A stretch of 64,000 nucleotides of DNA from Cryptomeria japonica (lineage: Eukaryota > Streptophyta > Pinopsida > Cupressales > Cupressaceae): NCBI RefSeq assembly GCF_030272615.1, contig NC_081409.1:876131594-876195593 (forward strand), written 5' to 3'. Below are positions 11,608 to 22,924 of the stretch, piece after piece. The notes under the pieces were generated by a model. The model was not told where the DNA came from and did no database searches. It saw nothing but the letters and a program-made list of their open reading frames with translations. The first letter of the stretch is position 1; the number at the start of each line of letters is the position of its first letter. The translations under genes were made by a program, and so were the position numbers.

Positions 11608-12418
11608 ATTTTTTATTAAGGAAAATCAGGTTTTAAGGGACCCGAAACTTGCTTACAATACAAAAGATGAGCAAGAAAGAAACAAGAGAAGATAAGACCA
11701 AGACAAAACAGCTGCAAAAATCCAGCACAAAAACCAATAGCTAGGACAAAAGGACAGCAAGGAGCCAACGAGAAATTGGCATCCAAAATCTAGCATTACA
11801 TTTCAAATGAAAACTTTTATAGACTCCTCAGCATTCTGAACCAAAAGCATCATGGCCTTAGCGACTTCTCTCAAATCATTGCTCTCTTGTTTCAGTTGGA
11901 TGTCTTTCATTTTGGTCTCCATATTAGTGGTGGTTTGCCTGGTCCTTCACCTGGAGATTTGATGGGTGGAGCTGGAGGTCGGTACATCTTCAATGATTAC
12001 CAAGTTCTTATCCTGATTTTTCCTCTCTAAGTGATCCACCAAGGCATTCATATTATGTGACGAAACTCTTAAGACCTCAAGACTGTGGTTCATGAAGCTT
12101 TTCAAAGCCTTCTCATTTTGCACAACCTGAGTGATGATGTTATCTTTATCCACCTCAGCCTTTTCTTTTACAATTCTAATAACATCCTCCAGATGTTTGA
12201 AATTCCCTTTTATCAGGTCTTTTTCCAACCAGTCCTACATCTCAATTTCCTCCTCAGCTTCACTAGTTTCCATCTCCTCACTCTTTTTCCCCGAATTTGT
12301 TTCCTTAATCAAATTGTGTATCTTATTTTCTAGGTCCCTCTGTTTGCTCTGAATGCTTGTTATGTTGTCAATAACCCACTTCTGGAGATTGAAAGACTCC
12401 AGTGTGCAATTTCGGGCA
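11608..12418 (-). mobile_element. Retroposed insert, 10-bp TSD, coiled-coil ORF
   Basis: An 811-bp insertion flanked by perfect AGAAACGATT copies (11598-11607 and 12419-12428) and absent from the two reverse LTR copies. On the minus strand it ends ...TTCCTTAATAAAAAAT, a short A-rich tail, as for LINE-mediated retroposition. Two abutting minus frames (12459-12235 and 12228-11947) encode Lys/Glu-rich, probably coiled-coil sequence. They are one frame broken by stops, truncated at the 5' end. It could be a 5'-truncated LINE or a processed copy of a host transcript. No domain is recognised. Confidence 0.7.
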
Positions 12419-12948
12419 AGAAACGATTGTTGGTTTGTGGACTTTGTGTCATATTTCAACTTTTGTTTATTAAGATTCGTAATTAGTGGAAGGAGCTAAT
12501 AACTTGAAGAGCTTCATATTGTTATTCCAAGAAAATATTTTCAAAGTTGTAACGAGATATCAAGATAGAGACTTTATGCTTTACCTTATTATCTTAGTAC
12601 ATACTGTGGGTTACAGAAGTCATTTGTAAAAGGTTGATAAGATTATTATGACTACAAGAATTTGAGCTTGAACATTTTTTTCTTGTCTCAGAGAAGCAAC
12701 AAAGGACTTTGTGCCTTTATAGAAACATTGCTTCTTTTCTTATCTATATTTCAATAATTCTTGCATTCTAAGTTAATTTGTAACATTGAAATTGTAAGAA
12801 TTATTGTTTCTCTATATTGCAAATTATGTCCTGAAGAAAGAGGAGAGAATAACATCTATTATGAAAAAAGAGGATAGGATGACGCACCACCCAAGTTTAG
12901 ATTAGAAATCGAAAGTCGTATCTTGTTCTAGAAAGATACAATAGTATC

Positions 12949-12967
12949 TTGGCAACTCTGTTGGGGA
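12949..12967 (+). promoter_or_regulatory. GypA primer-binding site
   Basis: TTGGCAACTCTGTTGGGGA resembles the gypsy PBS type TTGGCGACTCTGCTGGGGA, with differences that are mostly C/T or G/A. It sits between the LTR end and gag. Confidence 0.55.
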
Positions 12968-13076
12968 TACAATACGCATCTAAAGGCCTCATGCTTTTGG
13001 TTGAATTATACTAGTATCATATTCACTACAATTTATGTTCTTGTAATTTCTCAAGCTTTCACCAAGGACATGTAAA

Positions 13077-14162
13077 ATGGCTGCTCAAGGTCCTTGCGGG
13101 AACGCTTTTGGTCCATTGAATATGCCTCCACCTCTACATGCTCTTCCTAATGGCTCATGGAAGAACTTTCCCAAGTTCTATGGGGATGGAACACGACAGT
13201 TGAATGAACATCTTAATGCTTTTTACATTGCATATGGTGTTTTTGAAGTTGAACATGAAGATGTTTTAGTGAGGTTGTTCATTGAGACATTCCAAAGTGC
13301 TACTCTTGACTAGATCTACCATCTTGTACCACAAACCATCACCAATTGGAAAACACACATAACAAAGTTTGAAGAGAGGTTCAAGCCTACAAAAGATGAT
13401 CATGCATTGTTAGCACAGTTGACTCAAATGAAAAGAGAGCCACAGGAACCCCATGCGGGAGTTTGTGGCTAAATTTAACAACTTGTCTAATAGCTACTGT
13501 TGAAAATTTGAAGTGCTTCTTTACCAATGCTCAGTTGCCTGAGGTGAGTTTCTTTTTGAGAAGAGTAGTTTCGAGAGACCTTGCAACTACACAAACCTTA
13601 GGAGTTGACATTGAAGATGATCTTATCCTTGTGGGTAAGATAAAGATAGAGCCAAATGGGTCCAGAGAAAATTCTCCTTTGGAATCATTTTCTACCAAGA
13701 GAACAGATCTCATGGTGTAGAGGTTGGCTAGTGAAGTGTTAGCCCTTAAGAAATAATTATCACAAGGTACTTATTTTATCTTTAATAGAGATATCCCAAT
13801 GAATTATCAAAATATTGCTTATAATTATGATGCAAGGAATCTAAACAAGCTTCCACCACCACTAGAAAAGCTTGTACTTGAGGCACCACCAATAAATGTA
13901 GCAATGGGGAACTCTGAACCTGAACAAATTGATCTTGCTAATCTCTCCCAAGAGGAGGAAGTAGACATAACTGGTAACTCTCATATCCGACCAATGCATT
14001 ATCAAGAAGTTGTTAAGCAAGATACCATGGGGAATAAATCTTTGGGTTTTGAAAGTCACTTTGCCAAAGTATCTGTAAGGGAGGATAACACGTCATGAGA
14101 TGTGAAAAGATGGACATGCATGAAGGTACCATTCATGTTGAACAAGTTAAGAAGAATGCATC
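13077..14162 (+). pseudogene. gag: GypA gag (broken)
   Basis: The first frame (13077-13313) begins MAAQGPCGNAFGPLN and contains FPKFYGDGTRQLNEHLNAFY, typical of the N-terminal half of plant gypsy Gag (retrotransposon gag domain). A TAG replaces the usual Trp codon after the residues SATLD. After a short gap with a frame change, Gag resumes through FEERFKPTKDDHALLAQL. A further part (13799-14098) is acidic linker. The protein is cut at 14162 by GypB insertion. Role if intact: capsid of the retrotransposon particle. Confidence 0.8.
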
Positions 14163-14432
14163 TGTATACACCTAAAAATGGTCTAAAGATAATTAATTAT
14201 ATAAGCAATTATTTAATTAACCCCCCTTCCCAATTTAATTGAATTCATTAGCAATTTGATCAAATCTCTTTCATCTACTTATTAATAAATATAAGGATTT
14301 ATTTAATAGGTTCATCTCAATAGTTCCCTTTGATTAATTAATCAAAATTGTTTAATCCACCCCCCATTAAAATCAATTCTTCTAATCCCTAATTAAAATT
14401 AACAAACTCAAGTTTGTTGAGATTGATTATCA
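14163..14432 (+). repeat. GypB 5' LTR, left part
   Basis: First 270 bp of the LTR, matching 30502 onward. It ends at the Copia-1 target site TATCA (14428-14432). Confidence 0.9.
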
Positions 14433-14883
14433 TGTTGGTGTAAATAAATATTCATTATGGATATTATTACACTTTACTTAAGTTAACTTAGGATAATGCA
14501 TCTCTTCGTAGTTTGGATTTGAGACACTTAGGGAAGTGTGCACATAGGGATAGAGCTTGTAGGAGAAATTCCACCTTTTGTGGTCTTGTTTTGTTGTTAC
14601 ACTCCACATTCGGTGGGTTATCCACCTTTTACGGAATATTATATTATTTCTCCTACCTACCCCTAGTATTTCTTACCTACCCTTGTTTCTCATTGAGCCA
14701 CATGTCATGATTGTGTACTCATATATCCATATGGCCTTGCCTATATAAGAAGGCCTATATTCATTGTATTGGTGAATCCAATTGATCATTTTCATATTGA
14801 TGAGAATACAATTTGTTCTTGTCATTCTTTTGTCTCTATTTTTATACTTTTCATTGTGCCCTTGATCTTGGCAAAATCTCACA
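14433..14883 (+). repeat. Copia-1 5' LTR
   Basis: 451 bp. Contains a TATA box (CTATATAAG, 14741-14749) and ends ...AAAATCTCACA immediately before the PBS. Confidence 0.95.
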
Positions 14884-14895
14884 TGGTATCAGAGC
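14884..14895 (+). promoter_or_regulatory. Copia-1 primer-binding site (tRNA-iMet)
   Basis: TGGTATCAGAGC, complementary to the 3' end of plant initiator Met tRNA, with no spacer after the LTR. Confidence 0.95.
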
Positions 14896-15921
14896 CATTG
14901 GGGCTTCATTGATTGGTTTTTGGAGACATCGTGGAAGGCTTCTATTTTTGGATCTGAGGGACTGCATTTTTTGGAGGCATCTTAGAGCGTTTTCGACCTC
15001 ACCATTGCGTTCGGGAGGCCGTTTCCATAAAAATCGAGAATAAATTCAGCCTATTTTGGCGAAAATCGATTTTTGGGTGTGGAGGAAATTTTTTGCCCAA
15101 TTCAAGCGGTATGGTACGGAATTTCGGATTTTTTTCAAAAAAAAAATTTTTAAAAAAAATTTCTGAAAATTATTTTCCAATTTGAAATTTTTTTTTGAAA
15201 AAAATAAAATAAAAAAATTTGAAAATTATTTTCAGGATCCATACCTTCTGCCCAGTCAGCAGCACCTAGTCAGCATTTTCTTTGGAAATTTTTAGACCCC
15301 TTTCCGTTGAGCAGTTTGGATTTTTGGGTCAACTTTGGAGGCCCATAACTTGCTCAATTTTGCTCCTTTTTGGGTGCAATTTTTTTTGATTTGGGCTAAT
15401 TTTTCGTGCTCTTCATAGTGGTGTGGTTATTTTCTGGTTTTGGTGCACAGGGTTTTCAAAATTTTCAGATTCTCTCAGTTGTACCTGTCCAATCCTCAAT
15501 TCTGCAACTTCAAAGGCCTTGTTTGAGCTCATACGACCTCCTTTTCAAGTGCTGTTTTTTTTAAAAGTACATGTTTTTTCATCTACTTTCATAATCTATG
15601 ATCAGATTTTAGAGATTTTAAGTAGAAATTATACTTTCAGATATTGGTCTTATTTGGCCTATTTGGTACTTGTAAATTGCTTGGATCTTAGTTTAGATCT
15701 CTTGCATTATTAGTTTGAGTCTCCTTTGGCCTTATTGAGGTATTTGTAAAATTGAAATCAGAAGTCCACTTTGCCATTTTTTGCAAGTGGCCCATTGTAC
15801 ATGCACTAAGTATAAAGTGTCAAATCATCACTTTTGGGGGGGTTCTTTAATTGAGTGAATTTGGGGGGGTGTCTTGTGTGATTGTGCCTCTCTTTCCTTG
15901 TGCTCTTTCATTTTTGTTGCA
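14896..15921 (+). other. Copia-1 untranslated leader
   Basis: About 1 kb between PBS and gag, with A/T homopolymer runs near 15130-15230 and no credible gene. Confidence 0.7.
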
Positions 15922-16800
15922 ATGAGTCCTCATAAATTTCCACCTTTAACTCCACATAATTATGCATCATGGAAAATTAAAGTATGGAGCAAATTAATGG
16001 AAAAAGGTCTCACGCATTACATAGATGGAACAATAGCAACACCACCTGATCCTAAGGCTGATCCTAATTCTCAATTAGAATGGCTCACTAAGAATTGCAT
16101 GGCTCTTAGAACTTTGCGCAAGTATGTATCAGATGACCTCATCTTTCATATTGAAAAGTGTACTACAATCAAAGATGCTTGGGATATATTTCTGAAATTG
16201 TATGGTCAAGTTGATGAAATCAGAGGCTATAAGATTGACAATGAGCTCACCAACTTGGATCCCAAGAGTTTTGATACAATCCAAGATTATGTCACCAAAG
16301 CAAATGAGCTAAGAGCAAAGCTTAAGGATTGTGGAATTGACAAAAAGGATGATCAATTGATATTCAACTTGTTGGACAAGCTTGCACCAGAATATGCAGC
16401 ATTTGTGTCTAGCTTCCAAACTCATCATTTGACAGTGGGGAGTTCCTATGTTATGCCTTCATTTGATGCTTTCACATAAATGTTGATATTGGAACAATCT
16501 AAGTTATTGAACATGGGGCTTCTCAAGTCTTCAAAGTCCAAGGCTTTGGTGGTTAATCAAGGGAATCAAGGAAGTCAAGGCAAAGATTCCAACAAGAAGA
16601 AGAAGCAATCTAAGTCATGGCCACAACAGGAAAAAGGACAATCATCCTCTCCATCACAAGGCAATTTTTCATCCTCTTCCAAGAAGAGGACACCACCTAA
16701 GAAGGATAAACCAATTTGTGCATATTGCAAGAAGTATGGTCATGATGAGCATCGATGCCACACAAAACAAGTTGATGAGTTAACTAATATTCTTAAGAAA
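15922..16800 (+). pseudogene. gag: Copia-1 gag
   Basis: The best start is ATG 15922 (MSPHKFPPLTPHNYASWKIK), a typical Copia Gag beginning; an upstream in-frame ATG at 15874 is less likely. The UBN2-like Gag core continues to an in-frame TAA at 16477-16479, after which the same frame resumes. A Lys/Ser/Gln-rich stretch leads to a CCHC zinc knuckle (CAYCKKYGHDEHRC, 16717-16758). Role if intact: particle protein binding genomic RNA. Confidence 0.9.
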
Positions 16801-16879
16801 AACAACATCAACTTGCCATCCGCCTACACAAAGAAGGATTCATCTCATTCCTCTTCCGCACATTCTAAGGGAAAAGGGC

Positions 16880-17312
16880 AAGCATTTGTGGCTACAACAG
16901 GTTCTTCACAGCAGTGGATACTTGACTCGGGTGCCTCATATCATATGGGTTCTACAAAGGAGCAGTTTTCTTCATTGGAGCCATCTAAGGTACCTCACAT
17001 TTACATAGGTGATGATACACAAGTAGAGGTTGAAGGGAAAGGTTCAGTTGACATGGATGATGGAACATTTGAGAATGTTCTCTATGTTCCTAACTTGTCT
17101 ACCAACCTTCTCTCTATCTACCAAATCACTCACTATGAGAATGGGAAAAAGGTTGAGTTTACACTAGATTCAGTTGTGGTAAAGGAACTTGATGATGATG
17201 CCTTGGTAGCAGTGGGACAAGTCAATGACAGCTCAAGGCTTTATTCATTCTCCCACTTTGTGCCAAGTTCACCTTCTAGGGCCTTGCTTACTATTCAAAT
17301 TCCGAAAGTAAG
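16880..17312 (+). pseudogene. Copia-1 protease
   Basis: In frame with gag. WILDSGASYHM carries the aspartic protease DSGA motif (about 16915), followed by the usual FENVLYVPNLSTNLLSI stretch. The frame is lost just before the pre-integrase zinc region: LWHERFGHLN is encoded in the +2 frame from 17313, so a frameshift lies at about 17300-17313. Confidence 0.9.
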
Positions 17313-18260
17313 CTATGGCATGAGCGGTTTGGTCACCTCAACTACCGCTATCTTCAGCAGCTCAACACTAAAGACATGGTCACAGGTCTACCTTGAATCA
17401 GTTTTTCAAAGGGTGTATGTTCAGGTTGTTCCATGGGCAAGCATCCCGAGGAAAAGTTTGATAAGGGGAAAGCTTGGAGAGCTTTGGAAGTTCTTCAACT
17501 TGTTCACAGCGATGTAGTAGGTCCATTTCCAACACCTTCATTTAGTAAGGCCCGCTATGTCCTCACCTTCATTGATGACTATTCTCGCTTCACTTGGGTC
17601 TACTTTCTTATTCATAAGAGTGAAGTATTTGACAGATTTTGGGACTTCAAGACTTGTGTGGAGAAGCAATCCGGGAAAGTGGTGAAGATTCTTCGTACAG
17701 ATAATGGAAGGGAATATGCAAACAAGAGACTTGATGATTTTTGTACATTTGAGGGGATTGATCTTCAACATTCTGTCGCATACACTCCACAATAGAATGG
17801 AGTTGCAGAATGCAAGAATAGAACTCTCAAAGAAATGGTTAGCTGTATGATACATGCACGTTCTCTTGATCCCGCCTTCTGGACAAAGGCTATCAGTTGT
17901 GCCACACACATCTAGAATCGGGTTCCTCACAAAGCTTTGCAAGGTATTACTCCTTTTGAGGCTTGGGCTGGTAGGAAACCGATTGCGAGACATTTCAAAG
18001 TCTTTGGGTGTCCAGCATGGACTCGCATACCTCCACAGAAAAGCAAGGCATTGGAACCTCAGAGTCGGCCTTGCATATTTGTTGGATATCCTAAGGGTGT
18101 TAAGGCATATAGATTGATGGATCTTGAGACACATGAGGTGTTCATTGAGAGGAGTGTTCACTTTGAGGAAAGCTCTCCTAGCTTAGCCTCTCTACCTCCT
18201 CCACCATCCTCCATTGTGGATAGTGATGCTAGTGATTCAGATGATGAGACTCCTTCAACT
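17313..18260 (+). pseudogene. Copia-1 integrase
   Basis: Pre-integrase region from 17313, then the catalytic core with HSDVVGPF, FIDDYSRFTWVYF and LRTDNGREYANK, giving the D,D pair. The conserved TPQQNGVAERKNRT motif reads TPQ-stop-NGVAECKNRT: CAG became TAG at 17793, and the Arg codon became Cys (CGC->TGC). Further stops are TGA 17394 and TAG 17913. A minus-strand open frame over 17538-18161 is a shadow of this gene. Confidence 0.9.
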
Positions 18261-18479
18261 CTAACTCGCAGGGTTACACCTCCACAGGGTCCACTTACAG
18301 TTGAGGAGCCTCGTTGTCCACCTCCACCTAGACCTTGTTGGGCTCGACAGACACTTGAGTCCGTGGGTTCTCTTGTTGGGGATCCTTCAGATACACGGAG
18401 AACTCGATCACAACATCAGGATCTTCCACATGCATTCATTGCTACTACTTCCAATCCACAGACATTTCGGGAAGCATCA

Positions 18480-19240
18480 GGGGTTCCTGAGTGGGACCAA
18501 GCTATGGAGGAAGAGTATAGCTCCTTGATGAGGAACAACACATGGGATTTAGTCCATCTCCCTAAGGGGAGAAAGATGGTTTGATGTAAGTGGATCTATC
18601 AAACCAAGTATGTTGCGGATGGTAGTGTGGATAAGTATAAGGCTCGGCTTGTTGCAAAAGGTTTCTCTCAGGTTGTAGGTGTTGACTATACTGAGACCTT
18701 TGCGCCTGTAGCCAAGATGAACTCCATTCACTTGACACTTGCTATTGTTGCAGCTCATGGTTGGGTTGTACATCAAATGGATGTGAAGAGTGTTTTTCTT
18801 CATGGTGACCTTAATGAAGAGATTTATATGGAGCAGCCACAGGGTTTCATCCAAGATACTTCCTTGGTTTGTAGACTAAGGAAATATCTCTATGACCTTA
18901 AGTAGGCCCCCAGGGCTTGGTATGCCAAGATGGATTCCTTTCTTCTCTCAACAGGGTTCACTAGGTGTCAGTTTCGATTTGAATGTCTACATTTTGTGAC
19001 AATATGACTCTCACTTGATACTTGTGCTCTATGTTGATGATTTGATCATTACAGGGAGTACCACATCCATCATTAGCAAGGTCAAATCTACTTTGCATGA
19101 CAAATTTGCTATGACTAACTTGGGTCTTTTGCACTACTTTCTCGGGATAGAGATTTCACAGTCACCTTCCGAGATTACACTATCACAGCCCAAGTATGCT
19201 CTTGATCTACTTGCACGCTTTCATATGGCTGATTGTAAGC
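18480..19240 (+). pseudogene. Copia-1 reverse transcriptase
   Basis: Starts with WDQAMEEEYSSLMRNNTWDL, then YKARLVAKGFSQ and the catalytic LYVDDLIITGS (from 19024). Stops are TGA 18582 and TAG 18903; the latter is in the conserved LKQAPRAW motif, read as LK-stop-APRAW. A frameshift lies between 18906 and 19014. Confidence 0.9.
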
Positions 19241-19950
19241 CTGCACTGACTCCCTTTCTTTTAGGAGTCAAGCTTGAGGCTCAGTGTTCTTCTCCACCAT
19301 TTGATGCCACTTTGTATCGTCAGCTTGTGGGTAGTCTCATCTACTTGACCCATGCACGCTCTGATATTTCATTTGTTGTTGGCATGGTTTCCCACTTCAT
19401 GAAGGAACCACATGAGCTTCATTGGAAAGCTGCCAAACACATCCTCCATTACATCCAGGGTACACATCACTATGGGATTCACTATGCAACAGGCACAAGA
19501 CTTCGCTTGGTTGGTTACACAGACTCTGATTGGGTTGGCGATCTTGATGATCGTAAGTGTACTTCCGGTTATAGTTTTCACCTTGGCTCAGGCCCCATTT
19601 GTTGGCAGAGCAAGAAGCAGCATGCTATTGCTCTTTCTTCGACTGAGGCTGAGTATCGAGGCGCTATTAACGCAGCAACTAAGACCATTTGGCTTCAGTA
19701 GATTCTCACAGAGTTTGGGTTCACCACTCCATGACCGATAGTGCTACATTGCGACAATCAGAGTGCTATTGCAATCTCGAAGAACCTGGTCTAGCACCAG
19801 CAGACCAAACACATCAAAATTCATATGCACTGTATCCAAGAGCTCATTCAGGAGCAGGTCATTGATTTGCAATATTGTCCTACAGCAAAGTAGGTTGCAG
19901 ACATATTCACCAAACCTTTCACTGAGAGTAAGTTCCAGCAGTTGTGAGCT
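19241..19950 (+). pseudogene. Copia-1 RNase H and C-terminus
   Basis: RNase H with YTDSDWVGDLDDRKCTSGY and ALSSTEAEYRG. The same frame continues to IHMHCIQELI and VADIFTKPF, the usual Copia end. Stops are TAG 19699, TGA 19732, TAG 19792, TAG 19891 and TGA 19945. All five fit CAG->TAG or CGA->TGA. Confidence 0.9.
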
Positions 19951-20248
19951 CTCTTGGGGGTGCGGGATGTGTCATCGGGGGGGGGGTTAGCTGACTTCTC
20001 CTTCCTCTCTTGTGGGGGGACTTTTTCCTCTTTGAGGTTTTGTCCTTCTTTGAGAGTCTTTTGTACTTTCATCTCTCTTTTGGGGGGGAGTTTTTTCCCA
20101 CTGGGTTTTCTCCCTTTCTCCGTTTGTGAGAGATTGCATTGCATAGTTTTTCTTGCATTTGCATAGTGTACATGGGTACCTATCATGGCCTAGTAGCCAG
20201 GACCCATCTTGCATTGTTGACTTGAGTCTTCATTCCCCTAAGTTGCAC

Positions 20249-20259
20249 TTAAGGGGGGG
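20249..20259 (+). promoter_or_regulatory. Copia-1 polypurine tract
   Basis: TTAAGGGGGGG directly before the 3' LTR. The 300 bp before it is G/T-rich with several G runs and no gene. Confidence 0.85.
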
Positions 20260-20709
20260 TGTTGGTGTAAATAAATATTCATTATGGATATTATTACACT
20301 TTACTTAAGTTAACTTAGGATAATGCATCTCTTCGTAGTTTGGATTTGAGACACTTAGGGAAGTGTGCACATAGGGATAGAGCTTGTAGGAGAAATTCCA
20401 CCTTTTGTGGTCTTGTTTTGTTGTTACACTCCACATTCGGTGGGTCATCCACCTCTTGTGGAATATTATATTATTCTCCTACCTACCCCTAGTATTTCTT
20501 ACCTACCTTTGTTTCTCATTGAGCCACATGTCATGATTGTGTGCTCGTACATCCATATGGCCTTGCCTATATAAGAAGGTCTATATTCATTGTATTGGTG
20601 AATCCAGTTGATCATTTTCATATTGATGAGAATACAATTTGTTCTTGTCATTCTTTTGTCTCTATTTTTATACTTTTCATTGTGCCCTTGATCTTGGCAA
20701 AATCTCACA
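20260..20709 (+). repeat. Copia-1 3' LTR
   Basis: 450 bp, 10 transitions and one gap relative to the 5' LTR, followed by TSD TATCA. TATA box at 20568-20575. Confidence 0.95.
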
Positions 20710-20714
20710 TATCA

Positions 20715-21483
20715 TTTTCCAAATTATTTGAATTTCTAAATTGAAATGAGCACATGGCTCCTAACTTCTAACCACCTAACCTAACCATCCCATAACCTAA
20801 CCCATTCCACCTAACCCTAGGTTTAACTAACCCTATTGTATCTTGCACATCCTAACCTCCTTATCCTAACCTCCTATGGTGTGGATATTCTTTCCTAGAG
20901 ACACATGGCACTTTTGCCACATGTCTCCTCCCTTGGACACTTGCCCTCTCATGAGCAAGGCTCCTTGACACTTGTCACCACAGAGATGACAAGTGTCCCT
21001 TCCTCAAACCTCTTCTCCAACTTCCTCAATCTTGGCCCTTGATATCTTCAGATCAGATATGGACCATTGATTCCTGCCACCTCAGCTTTGGCCTTGGAAT
21101 TCCTATAAATATCCCCCATTTTTGGAGCAATAAGGATCCCTTGCATTCATATTTTCAGCATCATTGCTATAGGCATTTTTATTTCAATCATCTAGTAATT
21201 AGCATCTTGGATTAATCATAGCATTGCATTTCATATCATTTGCATAATCAATCATGATCAAGGAGCTACCAACTCTTGAGTTACCACTTTGGAGGTCATT
21301 GCTCCACTGAGAGCCTACCAATCCAACACCTTCAAGGTCCTCGAGAATAGAGGAAAATGGGACATTTTAAGGAAGGCTTATGGTTTGCATCTTTAATTTA
21401 GTTTTCAATTAAGCTTTCCATTATGTTTTATTGTCTCATTATATGTGTATGTCTTTCTTATATACCACATTTTTAGCATCACA
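20715..21483 (+). repeat. GypB 5' LTR, right part
   Basis: Rest of the LTR, matching about 30768-31520, with a TATA box (CTATAAATA, about 21103). It ends TTTTTAGCATCACA. It is slightly longer than the 3' LTR because of a short CCTTATCCTAACCT duplication. Confidence 0.9.
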
Positions 21484-21488
21484 TTAAT

Positions 21489-21507
21489 TGGTGCCCACCG
21501 TGGGGCC
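21489..21507 (+). promoter_or_regulatory. GypB primer-binding site
   Basis: TGGTGCCCACCGTGGGGCC five bases after the LTR end, one base different from the common plant gypsy PBS TGGCGCCCACCGTGGGGCC. Confidence 0.75.
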
Positions 21508-21698
21508 TAGCCCCTTTGATCTTTAACAAGTTGGCTTGCAAGAAATTTCATTGACAGGTTGATTGGCTCTTTCTGTGGGCAGATTAGCTCTCTCAGGCTC
21601 CCAAATCGCGTTCTTGGTCTCTATTGTAGCATCCCAATATCTCAAATGGCATTTATGGGAGACTTCTCAACTCTATTTTTTATGTTTTTCTCCATTTT

Positions 21699-21905
21699 AG
21701 CATTTTTCAGTTTGTACCTTAGCATTTTTGGTATGTTCTATAGCATTTCTAGTATATTTGACAGCATTTTTAGTCCATTTGACAGTGTTTTTGGTGTGCA
21801 GAATAGCGTTTCTGGTGTGCAGAATACCGTTTTGGGTCCATTTGGCAGCGTTCTTGGCACACATGATGACGTTCTTGGTTACTTTGATGGCGTTTTCAGT
21901 TTTTT
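21699..21905 (+). repeat. 21-bp tandem repeat, array 1
   Basis: About ten units of AGCGTTTYTGGTNNNYNKRAY type, for example AGCGTTTCTGGTGTGCAGAAT, each 21 bp. Confidence 0.85.
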
Positions 21906-22239
21906 ATTGATTTTTCAAATGTTGTATGTTGCATTCCTTATTTCTGCTTCTGGACTGTCATTTTCCTTAATCTAATGTGCAGATTGTTTGTTTTGCAGGT
22001 ACTCATTTTGCTGTGAGAGACTAGAGGCATAAACCATTTTGCCATCAAAGAATGCAATATAAACTACTAACTTTGTTTGCAACCGCGAGATTTTGCACTT
22101 ATTTTTGTTAAATTAGGCACATAGACTAATTACAATGGAAATGAACAAACATGTCTTATGTGTTTTGATGATAGGTGAGTATGCTCTCACCTTTCTTAGG
22201 TGATCACAAATCTAGACTCATCTTTTCCTTTCAATAGTG

Positions 22240-22910
22240 CATATCTTTAGCAGGCCTGCCCTCCCGAGGAGCCTATAAGGCCAAAGCCATTAAGGTCGGT
22301 GAGAGGGGAACGACCCAAGTGGGAATGACTAACGCCAAGTACTCCAACCCACTATAAAATAAATGTGATTTGATAAAAATCAAGTCAACGGTGGTGCTTG
22401 GGAATAGCTCTCCTATGTACCTTCAGGTATATCAAACTTTGGTTTTCAAGGTTGGGAGACCTCTTATTTGAGTTTATACTCCGACGTGTCAAACAAATCC
22501 CTTACTAGTTCCAATTAAAATTATAAGCTATCCAGTTTACCTCCGAACATTATTAAATTCTTAGTTCATGGAGGGGGAAGAATTTCTCCTTCAGACACTC
22601 ACCATATGTCCCTCTTGAGCGTATGTGCGAACTCCCCTTTTGAGACCTTATTGCTAGGCTCATAATGGGACTCCACTAGCTCTCGCAAAGGAAAAAACAT
22701 GGGCGCCCTTTAGGGGGTGACAAGGCTGTGCGAGCTGATAGGGTACCAAGTGTGGGCTAAGAACTAATAATGAAGCCAATCTCCTAAGGATAGACTAAAT
22801 GATGTGTTTTCAATTGTTCAAAACCTGTGAAAACTTGGGCCTTTCTTTAAAGCTTCTTGAACATACACTTTATGTGTCCTTTGGGACAAAAATACAATCT
22901 GATTTTTGTG
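22240..22910 (+). other. Conserved leader block of GypB
   Basis: Colinear with 39560-40330 over several blocks: GACCCAAGTGG, CCGAACATT, ACTCACCATA, GTGTGGGCT and TGTGTTTTCAATTGT occur in the same order and similar spacing in both. There is no long open frame. It may be a structured RNA or control region of gypsy leaders. Confidence 0.6.
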
Positions 22911-22924
22911 TTTGTAAGTCAATT

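Larger units (their letters stand above)
10158..12947 (+). repeat. GypA 5' LTR (with insert)
   Basis: Starts TGTTGTCCTCG and is colinear in reverse with 6795-4838. Without the 811-bp insert it is about 2.0 kb. U3 contains the dyad array. A TATA run lies at 11331-11342, followed by a leader ending just before the PBS. The exact 3' border (about 12947) is uncertain because no clear CA end is seen. Confidence 0.7.
14433..20709 (+). mobile_element. Copia-1: full-length Ty1/copia element, decayed
   Basis: 5' LTR 14433-14883 and 3' LTR 20260-20709, both TG...CA, flanked by perfect TSD TATCA (14428-14432, 20710-20714). The uninterrupted site is visible in the other GypB LTR near 30765. Comparing the LTRs by eye gives 10 substitutions and one 1-bp gap over about 450 bp, and all 10 substitutions are transitions. 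Internal order is gag, protease, integrase, RT, RNase H. The polyprotein carries eleven in-frame stops and at least two frameshifts. Confidence 0.95.

Noticed and set aside
15130-15230. A/T homopolymer runs as a poly(A) insertion scar
   Set aside because: Runs on both strands inside the Copia-1 leader with no flanking duplication.
17538-18161. 207-codon open frame on the minus strand
   Set aside because: It lies antisense to the Copia-1 integrase and has no domain; a shadow of the real coding strand.
21559-21975. 138-codon plus-strand frame in the GypB leader as a Gag
   Set aside because: It consists largely of the 21-bp array and has a hydrophobic low-complexity translation without Gag features.
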